The notes beneath the pieces were generated by a model. It was not told the origin of the DNA and made no database searches. It saw only the letters and a list, made by a program, of their open reading frames with translations. The translations under genes were made by a program, and so were the position numbers. DNA of 64,000 nucleotides, from contig NC_020166.2 in assembly GCF_000224145.3 (NCBI RefSeq), positions 2,030,319-2,094,318 of the forward strand. The letters run 5' to 3'. The stretch comes from Ciona intestinalis (Eukaryota; Chordata; Ascidiacea; Phlebobranchia; Cionidae). Below are positions 13,933 through 25,852 of the stretch, piece after piece. Within the stretch, counting starts at the first letter, position 1, and each line of letters opens with the position of its first letter.

Positions 13933-15775
13933 ATGTCGACCATAACTGTTCGTGTCGGCCGAGAGGAAAAGGAAATATCAGGACTTACAAGGAAAACAAC
14001 TTGCTCAGAAGTTCTACAAGCTTTGCTCAAAGACAAGCAGACAGAGTGGAACGCAGCCAGGCAAAACGCAGAAGCAAGCACAACGGACGAGCTTGAATTT
14101 AACTTTTCAGCGAATAAATCGCTCAAGGAAATAGCTCAGGGCTTCGTTATCGTAGAAAACTGGCGCGGTTGTGAAAAGCCTTTACCGCCACGGACACGGA
14201 TTTTCGCTGTGTGGCAGGCATGGGGTAAGGAACAGTGCCATGTCAAATTTTCGCTCAAGAAGAGCAAGTGTACCCGATACCGCGATGCTCATCACCACCA
14301 CCATAGTACTAGGGCAGAGGGCTCGCCTAGTAGATGTAATAACTTGATTAACAACTTGCCCCAGCGCCACACCGGGGCTGAATCAGCGCATTTTCTCGAT
14401 AATCTGTCGCAAGGGCGAAAGAGGCGGATTCGCAGAAGTATGATGCAATTCCAACGCGCTGTTATGACGCAGCAGACAAAAGATGGCGGCGAGGACAAAA
14501 ACAACAACAAAAGCATAAGCGCCCACGCTCCAACGATCGGCAGCAAAGTCGCCACCTCAGCGGGCGACCGGTGCGTCGCGGTCCGGCAGAAGACGACCGA
14601 AACCACCGAGGTCACAATTACCCTTAGTGAGGAGCAATTTGTGGACGGAGTGATTACCGGACCGGATTGCCTCCTGCGGCACACCGACAAAAGCAAGTTT
14701 ATCCAAAGTGCGCTGGATAATCGAGATTTTAACCGAGAACACTGTACCTACCGACGCCGTAACCACAGACGAAGGTCCCTCATGCAAGACGATGATGACG
14801 ACGACGATTCGGACGCATTGTCCGACCAGAACGTCCAGTTATCAGGAAGCCGCAGAGACCGCAATGTTGGACATTACCCCTATTGCCAAAATTCCCGACG
14901 AAGATCAAGATCCTCAAGCCAAAGGAAGCGTCGACATAGAAGAGACAGTCGGCACCGGCACGGGAGAGTAGGAAAGTCTCGTAGATCTAGAAGACACGCA
15001 TACAGGTACAGCACTGATGATACTACGACCACCACGTCCACGGGTACGACGAGTACGGGATCGGACGCCGAGATTGACTCCCACAGCGCAGGCGAAGATG
15101 CCGACGACGAAAAGTCTATCATGGCGGAGTTCGGGAGTGCTGTTTCCCGCCAGAAGGCGGTTTCGTTCGCTACCGCTATGTTGCAATGCACAGATAGCTA
15201 CAGCAGTGGTACGACTACTACCACTACCGCTACGGACTCGAGCAGCGGTACGACGACATGTAGCGAGACTTCGAACACGAGCGGTAGTAGCATAAGCGGG
15301 ACGAGCAGCAGCGAAACATCTAGTGGTACCGACTACTTAGAGAGCTACCTCAGGGCTAAACGTGCCTCTCCAGCAGTTGCGGTCGCACCAGCAACATCAA
15401 GCAAGCCGGAAAAGCAGAAGAATAGCGGAGCGGCGAAGTTATTTAGGAAAGTAACTGGACCAGGGTTAACCAAGCCAGCTCAGAGCTTAATTGGTACTTT
15501 CCGCAAGAAGAGGCGAGCACCGCAACCCCCCGTAGCAAAAGCTTCGTCATCCGCTGGCAAGAGTCCAGCACCGAGCCAACCGTCATCGGGTAAAGGTTCC
15601 AAGCGAAGTGTAACATTTGCTGCTGTACCAAACAGCCGCAAGGAGCAATCCGCAAAACCAGCACCGTCCGAAGAAAGTCTGAAGACCACCCTGCCTGCAG
15701 ACACGGATACTGGAGTAACGAAGCCGGAGAACAAGGCCCTGTCTGCTGCCGAAAAGAACAAGTCTACAGATAGCG
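13933..15775 (+). CDS. RASSF9/10: RASSF9/10 exon 1: RA domain plus low-complexity insert
   Basis: Encodes residues 1-614 and the first base of codon 615. The RA domain spans about 1-112. After it come a histidine run (about 118-122) and a basic helix-like stretch RKRRIRRSMMQF near residue 165, aligning with the KQKRIVRKTFRK region of vertebrate RASSF9. The remainder is disordered in appearance: seven Asp in a row near residue 285, an Arg/Ser/His-rich RS-like tract at about 319-360, Ser/Thr/Gly-rich runs at about 360-375 and 419-469, and a basic Pro/Lys/Ser region to the exon end. The donor at 15776 (GTAAG) joins in phase to 23268; unspliced reading continues only to a stop at 15826-15828. Confidence 0.92.
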
Positions 15776-18700
15776 GTAAGATTGTGTTTATTATCAAATC
15801 ACACATAACCGGTCGCCGTGCGTGCTAGGCTTGATCAAGTCAATATAGTGGTTTGTGGAATTTTAAACAGCACAGTATTGTAGCCTGTAATGAATTTGAA
15901 CTACGGGGTTAACAAGGTCTCTCGTGTCGCCTTTCTGATGCGGCAATAAACACCGTTTAGATTATATCTGGCACCCTTAAAAGGTCGGGTCGCTTGTGCA
16001 TGGTTCTCTACCGCTCTCACGCACAGGTTTAACGCATTGCCTGTGGCAAAACCTTTGTGTAATAACGACTCCATCTCGCGTAATTTGTTACGAGCGTCGC
16101 CCGCATGCATTTGCATGGCAATTAACGAAGTCAGTGCGTCTTTAAACGAGAGTGGGTATTTAGTGACGCGTATAATAACGCAATTATTTCTGACGCCAGC
16201 AGTTGCCCTACGATTCACTCAATCCGTAATAACAATGCATGCAGTCTGGAGCCTTTGCGGACAAAATAATTAAATCGTTTTCCCCAAAATTGCATCGACT
16301 TTCCGTGACGAGGTCTATCGAAACAGACGCGAAACGAATTCGACCGCAAAAATGAATCATATTTCATAACTGACAGTTGTTTCCTTGGGTAAAATTTGGC
16401 CACGACATTGTTTTGGAAACAGCAAGAGTACTATGCGTCTAACCGTTGTTTGTGTATTCCTTCAACCCGTTGAGTTTAGAAAACACCTCACCGCGACGCC
16501 GATGCGCTTGTTTAAACAGGCAACATGGCCCCATCGGTTAAGTCTATTGTTTCGTTCGCGTTACCGTGACACCAATATAGCCGCTACCACATAGACGAGT
16601 CAGAGTATGCAGTTGCACGCTGCTGCTGAATAGGAACCGACCTGTCATATCTACCCAGGTCAAGTAACGAAATTCGCCTGCAGGGAAGTAAGCCAGCCCG
16701 AGCGACGGCTTATTCCCAGCAGCCCCTAACGGCCTCTGAGTTTCAGTTACAGAGGGTCCAATGGGCGCAAGCGTGTGGGACGCTCTCTTTCGTGCACCAT
16801 CGAGCGAGCAAGGGGAAGTATTGCTTCGACTTAGCTAACCGCAGTTCATATAAGATCGCCTTGCATAGTTGCACCGCTTTGTTTCGCTTTAGCACACAAA
16901 GTTGCAGCAGCGGATAAGCTGTGTTGGGCAAATGCTTAGGGGTGCTCTGTGTCTCCACCTAGCGAGGCGCATTATCTAAACAAGCGAGACTGAAGGACAA
17001 ATGACGTAACAAAACGTGCTTTTGTGTTTCTTACCTCTGCGGAAAAGAAACGATCAAAATCAAATTCCGCTGCGGAACCTTGACATGACCTTAACATGGA
17101 AAGCGACATTTAGGCTGTCAGAAGTGTCGCGGTGTGAAGACAACGGCCTAACGAGCGATCAGCCTCCGGAACCAATCTGAATCGGCATAATGAAGCGATA
17201 TTGTTCCTTGTTCGCCACAGGAATTTCTCGCTTCTATTTGTTTGGACAAGGCCGTTCGTATCCGTTGATTTCACCAAACTTTTCAACCTGAATTCGTTCT
17301 GCCTTCACTATCAGATCGCGACCAACGCATTTACTGCATCGCCGATCCTAATCGTTTGCGGTGTGTTAATGAAGATTTCGCCGTCGATTGTCTATTAGAT
17401 TGATGGAGAGCCTGGGTCCTGTTCGCGCCTCTGCCCGTTGGCGAAATAGGTCCCCTGCTTTATCGCATATTTTACTAGTGAATTTCATTCGATCAAACGA
17501 CAGGTCAATGTACGAACGCCTCGTCGTTCTGCTCGTAACACATGGGCGATCTTATTTAAGATACAATGCCAGTAGTACGTACAACGGGTCTCGAAAATTG
17601 GTCTTGCTCTATTCGAAATGCGATTAGGGAGTCGTAGTCACAGCGGCGCGACATGAGAGACCGATTATCGAATCGACAACTAATCTCCGTATGGTAAGCG
17701 CCGCCGGTCTTGTGTATTGCGAGCCCACGCATCTCGTCCCACGTCGGAAATATATCGGCATGTCTAATTAGGCGATTATTTGATATGTGTGGCACATGGG
17801 AAACGGTTGTCACTGTAAACCGACGGCCCAAGACCCCGCGGGGATCTGTCTGTACTCTGCCGTTCAAAGCAACTGTCGCCACGTCCGACGGCTGAAAATA
17901 AATAGAAATCGTTTCCAGCGCACAACAAACAAAACCAATACTCGCGTATCGTCTCTTTATCGACTGTTTATTGTGTAAGCCATGTTGCGATTGGCAAGCC
18001 TCATGTTTTGGACTGTACAGCGTCACAAAGGCAGAGTTTTTCGATTACGTCATTGTGGTAACGTTTTGGAAAGCTGCGTTAACTTATGTCTATGTAGCGT
18101 AGCAACGGGTTAACGTTAGCGCGATAACATAAGGGAAGTTGCGGAAGCGTTACGATGGAAACACCGACACACGAATCAACGCTTTAAACCCGTAGCTGGC
18201 TTATGTGATTCATCACACACTATACCGGAAATTATAGACAGGTTGGAAGGGGTTTTATAAGCACCCTTATGTCCGTTCACTGAACGCATTCCAATCACAG
18301 TATGAGTGAGTTTCTTTTTCCGCTGGAGTGGCCAATAGAAAGGGATTGGCCGGTCCAGAACGCCCACGCTTCGCTCGAGGGTTTAGAAAGTAGAATAAGA
18401 ACCACAGCGGGCGGTTTTACTCGCTTTCATGTTCGGAATTTGATGTACGTAACTCTTGCAGTGCTAGGCCACCGGTACTTTTATGAGAACAAACACGCAC
18501 AGTAACCATTGCAATATGTTTGTAAAGTCGCATTAGGTTTTGGTACTTTTTGGACAGCACCAGTAAAATTTGAACAACACTAAGGAAAACATTATCCGCG
18601 CACTTTTGCAGCATTCCTAATGAGGAGGTTAGTATGACACATAATCCTTATCACACACCTGTCATTCACTTACACAATACACTGTGAATTAATGCTTGTT

Positions 18701-21700
18701 CAAAATCAATTTATTCGCTCGTTAGCCTGGGGAACCGACATGCAAATATTTGGAAAAGCTAACCAAACTGCCGTCCGGAATTTCTTGCACGTTATCACCT
18801 TGGTAAAGACCCGAGTGGCGCCGACTTTCGTCTCATGCCCGGTCGTAACTAAATTCTAAGTCACGTTCGTAATCGCGGATAAAGTGTCGCAATTTTCTGC
18901 TGTAAACGATTTACCAAACCGGAAAATCACTCTCGAATTTCGTAAGTCGGTTATCCTGTCCGGTTTAGCTCGCCTGAAAGGATAAATTTCGCCTAATTAA
19001 ACTTATGGATTTCGACTATATCCAGCGCGTGAGAATGCCGTAACTATTACCGTCGGTCCAAAAATCTGAAGCACTTTACAGTATCTTCGACACCAAGCCA
19101 GCACTTATAACGCCGCACCTAAACCTAAAATTCACGTTCCAAAATCCAAACTATAACGTTACGCATATCTAGGCAGTTAACGCGAGGCAAAGTGGAATAG
19201 TAATACCTCGCGATATGAATTGGATATTCAGCAATGAACCGAATCTTGTTATCATTTCCCTTATTATGCCTATTGCTATATCATGCGGCGTGGGCGCTAC
19301 AGGTCGTCGCTAGGACCGCGGCAGTTCACGCTTTGTGGGTCTTTTGAAGGGTCTTCTTTCCTGACGCAAGGACTCATCCGTCAGCATTAATATTGTCACA
19401 GCAAGTGCGGGGGTGGCGCCGCAACGACCTGCTTATCCCAGCCCTTTGTATACTACACAGAGACCTGTCCTACCGTGCAATGATCTGTCGCAGCGGCCTA
19501 TTTTAACCGACACAATAGCAAGGCGCATTGAATCACGAAAGAATGCGATAGAAAGAAAAACACCAAGCCTACTCCATGCATAGCGATGTTCGTCGCCACC
19601 TGCTTATTTAAAACGACGAAGTTTCGCGGCTTTCCAGCCGCCACAGTGGAGTTACCATTGCGGTCGACTGGCATGTACAACAACACCGCGCCCCTCTCCA
19701 CAAACATAGCTACAGAAATAGTTTCCAGAAGTGCGGTCTTATCTTGGTGGGAAAACATAAACCGCCCAGCGAAACTTAATAAGGCGCATTGCTCACCCGC
19801 CAAATGATGTTTGACATAACCTGCCATACAAGTAGCAAAGGTTCGTAGTCCAACATATACACTTACACCAAAAGCACGCACAAAATCCAAGCTCGAGTTC
19901 TCAAATAGGATGCTCATGTGTGCGTTTGTGGCGTCACCATGGCCTCATTCCAGTACGGTCTGCTGTTAACTGGTAGGTCTCGTGTATGGAAACCAAGCTT
20001 CGTGTTATGACTTTTACATTCGCCATAGCTGATAAGCAAATCGTGTTTTCGAAACTCCCACATACAAATTGAATGCCTCGTGCGAGTTGTGTAACATTTT
20101 GCGGCTTGCCTAATTAACTAATCGATGACTGCAGCTGCACGCGGGAATAAAGGGGGTTGGCAAACAAGAAACTTTTCCAGACTTTTGACGTTAAATTTTG
20201 GCATCTATCGTCGCAATTCAATTTTGGTGCAATTTCCCGAGCGCCTTGTCACCAGTTCCTAGTCCCGGAATGCTAAAACGATTTCACGTGCACGTTGCGT
20301 GCTGCATTCAGGCAATTACGTTTAAGCTACGGATAATCAAGCAGTGCTTTGAATCGGAACGGATCTAAACATAGAATCGCGTCTATCCTGAGCCGACTTA
20401 TCAAAATAGCCTTGCCGCCCCATTTCAAAACACGGTTCCACTACGTTTGGCATCCAATTAAATCACGGTCGTAGAATTAAACCCCTTCCCTTGCACGCCC
20501 GGCCGTTCCCCAAACCTTGAGCGTGCGGAGAAATAAGCAACTGGTTTGATGCGAAAGGAAGCATGACGGCAAATATGGCATCAGTCGCGTGGACCCAGTA
20601 GCAATATAGAATGAGTTATATGAAAAAAGTAGCTATTCATAGTCATAAGCTACATCCACACTGCTACCTATACGAGGCGACCCCAGGGCGGGGCAAATTA
20701 TCGAATTATCTCTGCTAAACGTTGCTTGTGGGGTGATAAATAATTGAATGATTGGCCGTTACGCTTGGGCCTAGGATTGGGCCTAATCCCTTGAATTGAA
20801 AGCCCGGCGTAGAACCTGAGTATTGAGTTAAGCGTGTGATCTGTTTTGGGCCCCACTTTGGCCCATTGTTTATTGTTGAAGCGCCGGCTCCCACACCAAA
20901 ACGAGTTTACTGCGTGGGGCCTGCATTTTCCGCATTCTTTTCATTTAAGTCGTTTAATTCATTTCGTAAAATGCTGGATTTGAATAAACTTTCCCAGGAA
21001 CTCACCTTCGCTTGTTGTGCGCCGTCTGATTTGACTCGTAAGGCGGGCGTGGTATTCGTTGGTCCTGAAAAACATTCAGTTTAGAATTGGATAACTATAA
21101 ACAACTCCTAAAGTAATGCTTCCTGTTTGGAATTTTTGTGACGATGCTTCGCTCCCAAATTTATCTTGGCCGGATACCGTTTAGATGAATCGCGGGCACT
21201 TAAAACTTTCAAACGACGCTTTTATATTCTGTTATTCTTTGCTACCACGCTATTGGAAATAGTGACGTACAAGCGTACGGTGTCATAGTCGTTTACAAAC
21301 TGGACTCATCCGGCGTGTAGACCCGCCCTTTACTACATCGCGGTGGGATCCGGGATTTTTCGGCGTGTAGGAAGCAGTGCTTCCGTTATTGTTACTCGCG
21401 GTTAAAAAATAGACCACGGTGACCGCTACCGCTAAGTACAGCTGGTTCAGTGGGCTGTCGTGCCTTGAAAAGAAGGTGTAATTCATGGAAATTACATGGA
21501 GTATTGACCGTGGCGAGGCTGTGCCTTTCAGCGAGCGAACAGACCTGCGTTTACACGACAACGCCTCGGTTCGTTATGCACGCAATTCTTGTGGAATCCG
21601 CCAACCTTGACTGTTTTGCGATTGCTGATACCACCTGCGGCACTTAAACGGCAAAGCGCAATTTGTTTTGATCTGGATGGTGTGTCATCGCGTGCCGGCG

Positions 21701-24700
21701 TTTTCACCATGTAGCTATTCACGGCTCTCGCAAATCGTTCGGCTTGTATTATTCGGTGTCTGCTTTGAGGAACGCAGTTAATGGTATGGCTGCCTGACCG
21801 CCAGCGACGCTGACAGCACGCAAACGTGCTTAATACGGCTTTGTATGGTAACATATGTCGTACAGGTAGCTTTAAACGTCATGGGAAAGCAGCGTTACAT
21901 TGTCAAACCTTTCAGTTCGCATTGTCCTGGTAATTGCAAGGTTAACGATTCAAACAGACGCATGACATATATGGTGCTGGAAATTTTCAGAATGACTGTC
22001 GATACTTTTACACAGTTAAAAAAAAATTTAAGGAATTTCAAAACGTATAGAAAATCGAAAATATATACGAAAAAAGTCACACTGTAAAACCGTTTTTGCA
22101 TCCAATTTTATTTGTTGTTTGATTTACCAACACGGGCTATCTTTAGAATACCGTTATGTACGCTTCAGTAATAATGCTTATTTACAATAAAACGGTTTTT
22201 CTTTGGCAATGGGCGAGCCAAGATAAACTTAATCGATTTTTCGGTAATTTTCTGGATCAGGTAAATGCAGTGGAATTTAAATTATATTTAGCTCCTTTGC
22301 GGAAGTGGTGAAAATCAGCATGCGACCACAATATCGATTAGGCCTCATCAAATAGAGATCTTGTTCTTATCGTAACATCCGCTCGTTTGGCCTTAATATT
22401 AACCATACACGCCTAGAAATGGATACACCTATTGTACAGCAGGGTGATGTTTCTACGAGTACATGTGGCGAGTCAGATTGCATTGATAAATCGCTATTTC
22501 TGCATTAACCACAGTCGGATAACGGACCAGCCATTCTCTACTCGCCATTAGCAACTAGCTGCGCCCTAATTCGAGGCAAAATACTTGGATTTCCGCGAAG
22601 TCGACCAATTTGACATATCGCGCGGAAGTGGGCATAGAAATAACGAGACCCGGACGCCATGACAGCGAAACCCTTGATATGAGTCATTGCTTTTAGAATA
22701 TAAATAGAAACATTCGACCAAAAGACGATTCGTTTCAATGTAACGTTAGAAGTTGCGTGCGCGAGTAATCTTTTACAAACACATGGGCGGACGCCGGCAA
22801 GCATGGAAGCGGCGAATAAAGTGTCACTTATCATGGCATCTATCATCGTACTCTCTAAGTGAACGTGAAGCCGCAGGACGCGAAACCAATCTCATGCCGC
22901 TGTTATTATGGGAAAGTACGCGTAGCTTGTGGCTCGCTAAGTATCGGTCACGCAGCAGGCTGGAATGTGATATACCGATGATAGTAGTCTGTAAATGACT
23001 GACCAGAGCATGTTATCGCGCACAACAAGTGCCTCTGCTGTCCCGATAAGTCACAAATTAACTATCGAAGGTCGGGGGTCGGGCGTGGCTATATTATTAA
23101 CTCCAAACAACGACACGCAACTATTACTCTTCTAATCGAAGCTACTTTTTAACGAAATACCAACACGGAAATAGCGTGCACTCACGCCGGTTTAACTGAC
23201 TCTAAATTAATTAACCATATCAAATTAATATCGAATAAGTGTAATCAATTTCCACATATTTCTGCAGAAGAAACAGTCGCAAAGGAATTGGAAGAATTAA
23301 AACAGCTAATCATCACACAAGAACGAGTTCTTCTTGACCAAAAGAAAAAGGTAACAACAGCCGATGCGGATATTGAAAGAATTGAGGCGGACGTACACCG
23401 GTATAGGATACGAGCACATGGGAAAAACTATGTTCAGGTACATGTTACGCCAATAGCAATGATATTTCGCCAATTGCTTGTTAATATGAAATTTTTCAGA
23501 CCAAATAATAATTCGGGATGTTTTTATAGGACACGTATCTATCCGGTATGGGCGACACCACCGACCCGAATAGCCGGGAAGGCGGCGAACTTGGAGTTCC
23601 TTCGAACCGAGTTTCATCTCTCAGGCCCCCACAGTGGGTCAGTGACACTAGAGACACGAAAGCACTCGCCATGTACGTGGCAGCGTGTGAAAAAGTCGTC
23701 GAGATGCAACTCAAGATTGAGGAGTACAAGCGGAAGTCCGAGATCGTCCTCCAAGAGATGCAGGACGAGGTGTGGAGAGCGTCCAGCAATCCTACCGGAG
23801 AGCAAAAGAATCCTCTCACGGCTGCTGCATCCGCTCTTGGACTTGTTTCTACCAAAAACGCCGGCGATTCAAGCGACGAAGAGTCGGATACACGTCTTGC
23901 ATCTCTTTCTGTGTCATCCGGAAAGGGAAAGAGCCTTCCTCAAAAAGAGGTACCGGTGGTATCACAGCCAGCGCAAAAGGACGGCCTCTCTACCGCAGAG
24001 TCAACTCTAGAACTTGAGAAGTCAAGAACCGAATTGGAAGCTAATCTTTACTTAAGTTTGAGGCTTTCATCTGAACTGGAAGAGATGGAACATCGGGCTT
24101 TAATCTCTCAAAGACATATTCAGGTAATTGGTGTGCATCAATATAGAAGTAGGGTCTAGGTGGTCATTTACAAGGTTTAACCCTTTACTTTTTCTTTAGG
24201 CGAAGGGTGAAGCACTCTTAAACCTAGTACGAGAACTGGCGGCCTCTCCCGAAGGAATCTCACCAGAGCTATGGGAAGAATACGGAGAACTCCTTACTGC
24301 GTATGACAACGAAATCTCGCTGCAAAGATACCTTGCTGCGTGTGCGCAGGCAGACCCCAATAGCCCAGCCTTCGCTCCAGAAAATGGGGTACACACACCG
24401 CAAGAAAATGACCCTCTTTCGCCGGCAACGTCGGCACTTCATCACGCACTTTCACCCTGGCTATGGTGCGAGCACTGCAAGATGGAGTTGCAGCAACAAC
24501 AAAACGGACTTCAAACTCCACCTATATCCCCGCACTGGTTCAGCCACGGCGACGTCCCCGCAAATTTCTCAGAGCTGCCTTTACCATCCCCAGCGCCAGT
24601 TCCAGCAGCCGCTGCACCTTTACCGTCGCCCAGTCGGTCAACGGCGTCAGTAACCGCCCTGCTTCCCATGCCCCCAATCCCGGATTACCGCAGCGATTGC

Positions 24701-25852
24701 GAGTACGAGGAGTTGTCAGACGCTGCTGATAACAACAATGCTACCTCGACCATAATTTCAACAGAAGATGCCATTCCACGAGGCATCATACTACGTCACC
24801 CAGCAACCCGACGACCGTCACCCCAGACACGGGTAATCGAAGCGCCGTTCACAGCTGAACTAAAGGATTATCTCTCCGTCACCCGAAACAACAATGCAAA
24901 CAACACTGACGATTCCGGCAATGCGTCAGCGGGAAGCACGAGTAGCTTTGCCAGCAGCGACAGCACAGATATGGGTAGTCGAAATAGCAGTTGCGACGGC
25001 GGAAGTCCCAGACCCCTTCCTTCCGTCGGGACCGAAAGCCAAGACTCGGCCACGTCCTCGCCTGCGTTTTTCTCACGCGGAAATGTAAAGCGTGGAAGTT
25101 GTCGCAACAGATTCGTTTTCCCTCCACAGTTAAAAGTGACGCAAGACGACCACTTAAAAGCATCTTCCCGTATGTCACCACGATCGCCATCGAGAGCGAA
25201 CGTACCGAAAAATCGCCCCAGCTTTGCTTCAAAACCTGCGCTTGCCCTTATTCCAGGCACAATTGCTTCTGCGCCGGTCTCACCGGCAGACTTGCGCATT
25301 ATTAGCATGAACAAGGACGAACAGGATCGTCTTGCCCAGCAGCAGAAACTCATTCGACGAAACAGCGGCCAACGCAGGAAACCAAACCCGGTGCTTTTGG
25401 AAAAGCAACAAAACGAACAGTTCGGCAAACGGGGTGGTAGTTTCGGCAAGGGAGCTCTTCCCAGCCATCTTAGCGGAATCCTTAAAAAGCCGATCGTATA
25501 CAACTCCCACTGCGATGTACGACAGAGCGAACCATTGAAGCGTGTAGCCCTTCACAACGGTGGAGAAATAAAGGGAAAGGGCGGGAAGCATTGCCCTTCT
25601 CCGCTCAACCTTCTCTCGGCAGCGGGGGTTGGTCCTGCCCACCATAGATCCCCGGCATCGGCGCCCTGCTCTCCCTTTGTCACTGGTAACCCTCGTAATT
25701 TAACGCGTGGGCAAAGGCGACCTAACATTCAATCCGTGACCGGTGGCGTACGAAAAGTTGAAGCGCCGTGCGATAACGATTCGGATACAGGCCTAAGTTC
25801 ACTACATAGTACTGATTCGGACTTAATTATGTATTCCGAGACACTAGTGTAG
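13933..25852 (+). CDS. RASSF9/10: N-terminal RASSF protein (RASSF9/10 type), 4 coding exons, 1419 aa
   Basis: CDS is join(13933..15775, 23268..23437, 23530..24123, 24200..25852), 4260 nt including the TAG stop; all junctions are GT-AG and phases agree. The protein opens with a Ras-association domain (residues about 1-112, MSTITVRVGREEKEISGL then WRG.E..LPP.TRI and VWQAWG) as in RASSF9/RASSF10. A long low-complexity insert follows, then the family coiled coil (LIITQERVLLDQ...NYVQ|DTYL) and the conserved tail SDTGLSSLHSTDSD. Vertebrate RASSF9 and RASSF10 are about 435 and 507 aa, so this is greatly expanded. N-terminal RASSFs are non-enzymatic cytoplasmic or trafficking scaffolds that bind Ras-like GTPases through the RA fold. 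ATG 13933 was chosen because the family homology begins immediately after it; the only in-frame codon upstream in the ORF is GTG. RASSF9 and RASSF10 cannot be separated by eye; this may be the pre-duplication ortholog. Confidence 0.93.
15776..23267 (+). other. RASSF9/10 intron 1, 7.5 kb, no repeats or genes recognised
   Basis: GT donor at 15776, polypyrimidine/CAG acceptor ending at 23267. Open frames of up to about 156 codons occur on both strands, but they show no recognisable family and their number is what chance gives in this less AT-rich DNA. No copy of the MITE or SINE that crowd the right half of the window was found. By eye the sequence is rich in CpG. An AATAAA lies at 15945, discussed separately. 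Confidence 0.8.
15945..15950 (+). terminator. Candidate intronic polyadenylation signal in RASSF9/10 intron 1
   Basis: AATAAA lies 117 bases past the stop reached by reading through the exon 1 donor (stop 15826-15828). Use of this site would give an RA-only protein of 631 aa ending GRRAC, without the coiled coil. Presence of the hexamer is seen; its use is conjecture. Confidence 0.3.
23268..24123 (+). CDS. RASSF9/10: RASSF9/10 exons 2 and 3: coiled-coil region
   Basis: Exon 2 is 23268-23437 and exon 3 is 23530-24123, separated by a 92-base intron. Exon 2 encodes a heptad-like helix (ELEELKQLIITQERVLLD, then a second helix) ending NYVQ; exon 3 begins DTYL. NYVQD.YL is a shared sequence of RASSF9/10, so the splice falls exactly inside a conserved block and fixes the junction. 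Exon 3 holds two further predicted helices, KALAMYVAACEKVVEMQLKI (about residue 718 on) and LELEKSRTELEANLYLSLRL (about 830-870), separated by a Ser/Asp-rich linker. The family uses this region for self-association and partner binding. Confidence 0.92.
24200..25852 (+). CDS. RASSF9/10: RASSF9/10 exon 4: disordered C-terminus with conserved end motif
   Basis: Encodes residues 870-1419. The first ~55 residues (AKGEALLNLVRELAASPEGI onward) continue a helical region. The rest is Pro/Ser/Asn/Arg-rich and low in hydrophobics, with runs such as NNNANNTDDSGNASAGS. The last 25 residues contain DNDSDTGLSSLHSTDSD, matching the acidic SDTG.SS..S.DSE ending of vertebrate RASSF9/10. This shows that exon 4 belongs to the same gene despite the long unconserved stretch between. 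Confidence 0.92.
   Translation, partial: AKGEALLNLVRELAASPEGISPELWEEYGELLTAYDNEISLQRYLAACAQADPNSPAFAPENGVHTPQENDPLSPATSALHHALSPWLWCEHCKMELQQQQNGLQTPPISPHWFSHGDVPANFSELPLPSPAPVPAAAAPLPSPSRSTASVTALLPMPPIPDYRSDCEYEELSDAADNNNATSTIISTEDAIPRGIILRHPATRRPSPQTRVIEAPFTAELKDYLSVTRNNNANNTDDSGNASAGSTSSFASSDSTDMGSRNSSCDGGSPRPLPSVGTESQDSATSSPAFFSRGNVKRGSCRNRFVFPPQLKVTQDDHLKASSRMSPRSPSRANVPKNRPSFASKPALALIPGTIASAPVSPADLRIISMNKDEQDRLAQQQKLIRRNSGQRRKPNPVLLEKQQNEQFGKRGGSFGKGALPSHLSGILKKPIVYNSHCDVRQSEPLKRVALHNGGEIKGKGGKHCPSPLNLLSAAGVGPAHHRSPASAPCSPFVTGNPRNLTRGQRRPNIQSVTGGVRKVEAPCDNDSDTGLSSLHSTDSDLIMYSETLV

Noticed and set aside
14182..15806. Several long minus-strand and shifted-frame ORFs over RASSF exon 1
   Set aside because: Shadows of the coding exon; only the 13933 frame carries RA-domain similarity.
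17556..18026. 156-codon minus-strand ORF in RASSF intron 1
   Set aside because: Cys/His/Arg scatter typical of random translation; overlapping ORFs occur on the other strand; no family.
19498..19917. 139-codon minus-strand ORF with hydrophobic stretches
   Set aside because: The hydrophobic segments are not arranged as known membrane proteins, there is no family match, and a 73-codon ORF lies opposite. Treated as chance.
24868..25645. 211- and 121-codon minus-strand ORFs opposite RASSF exon 4
   Set aside because: Antisense shadows of the conserved plus-strand frame.
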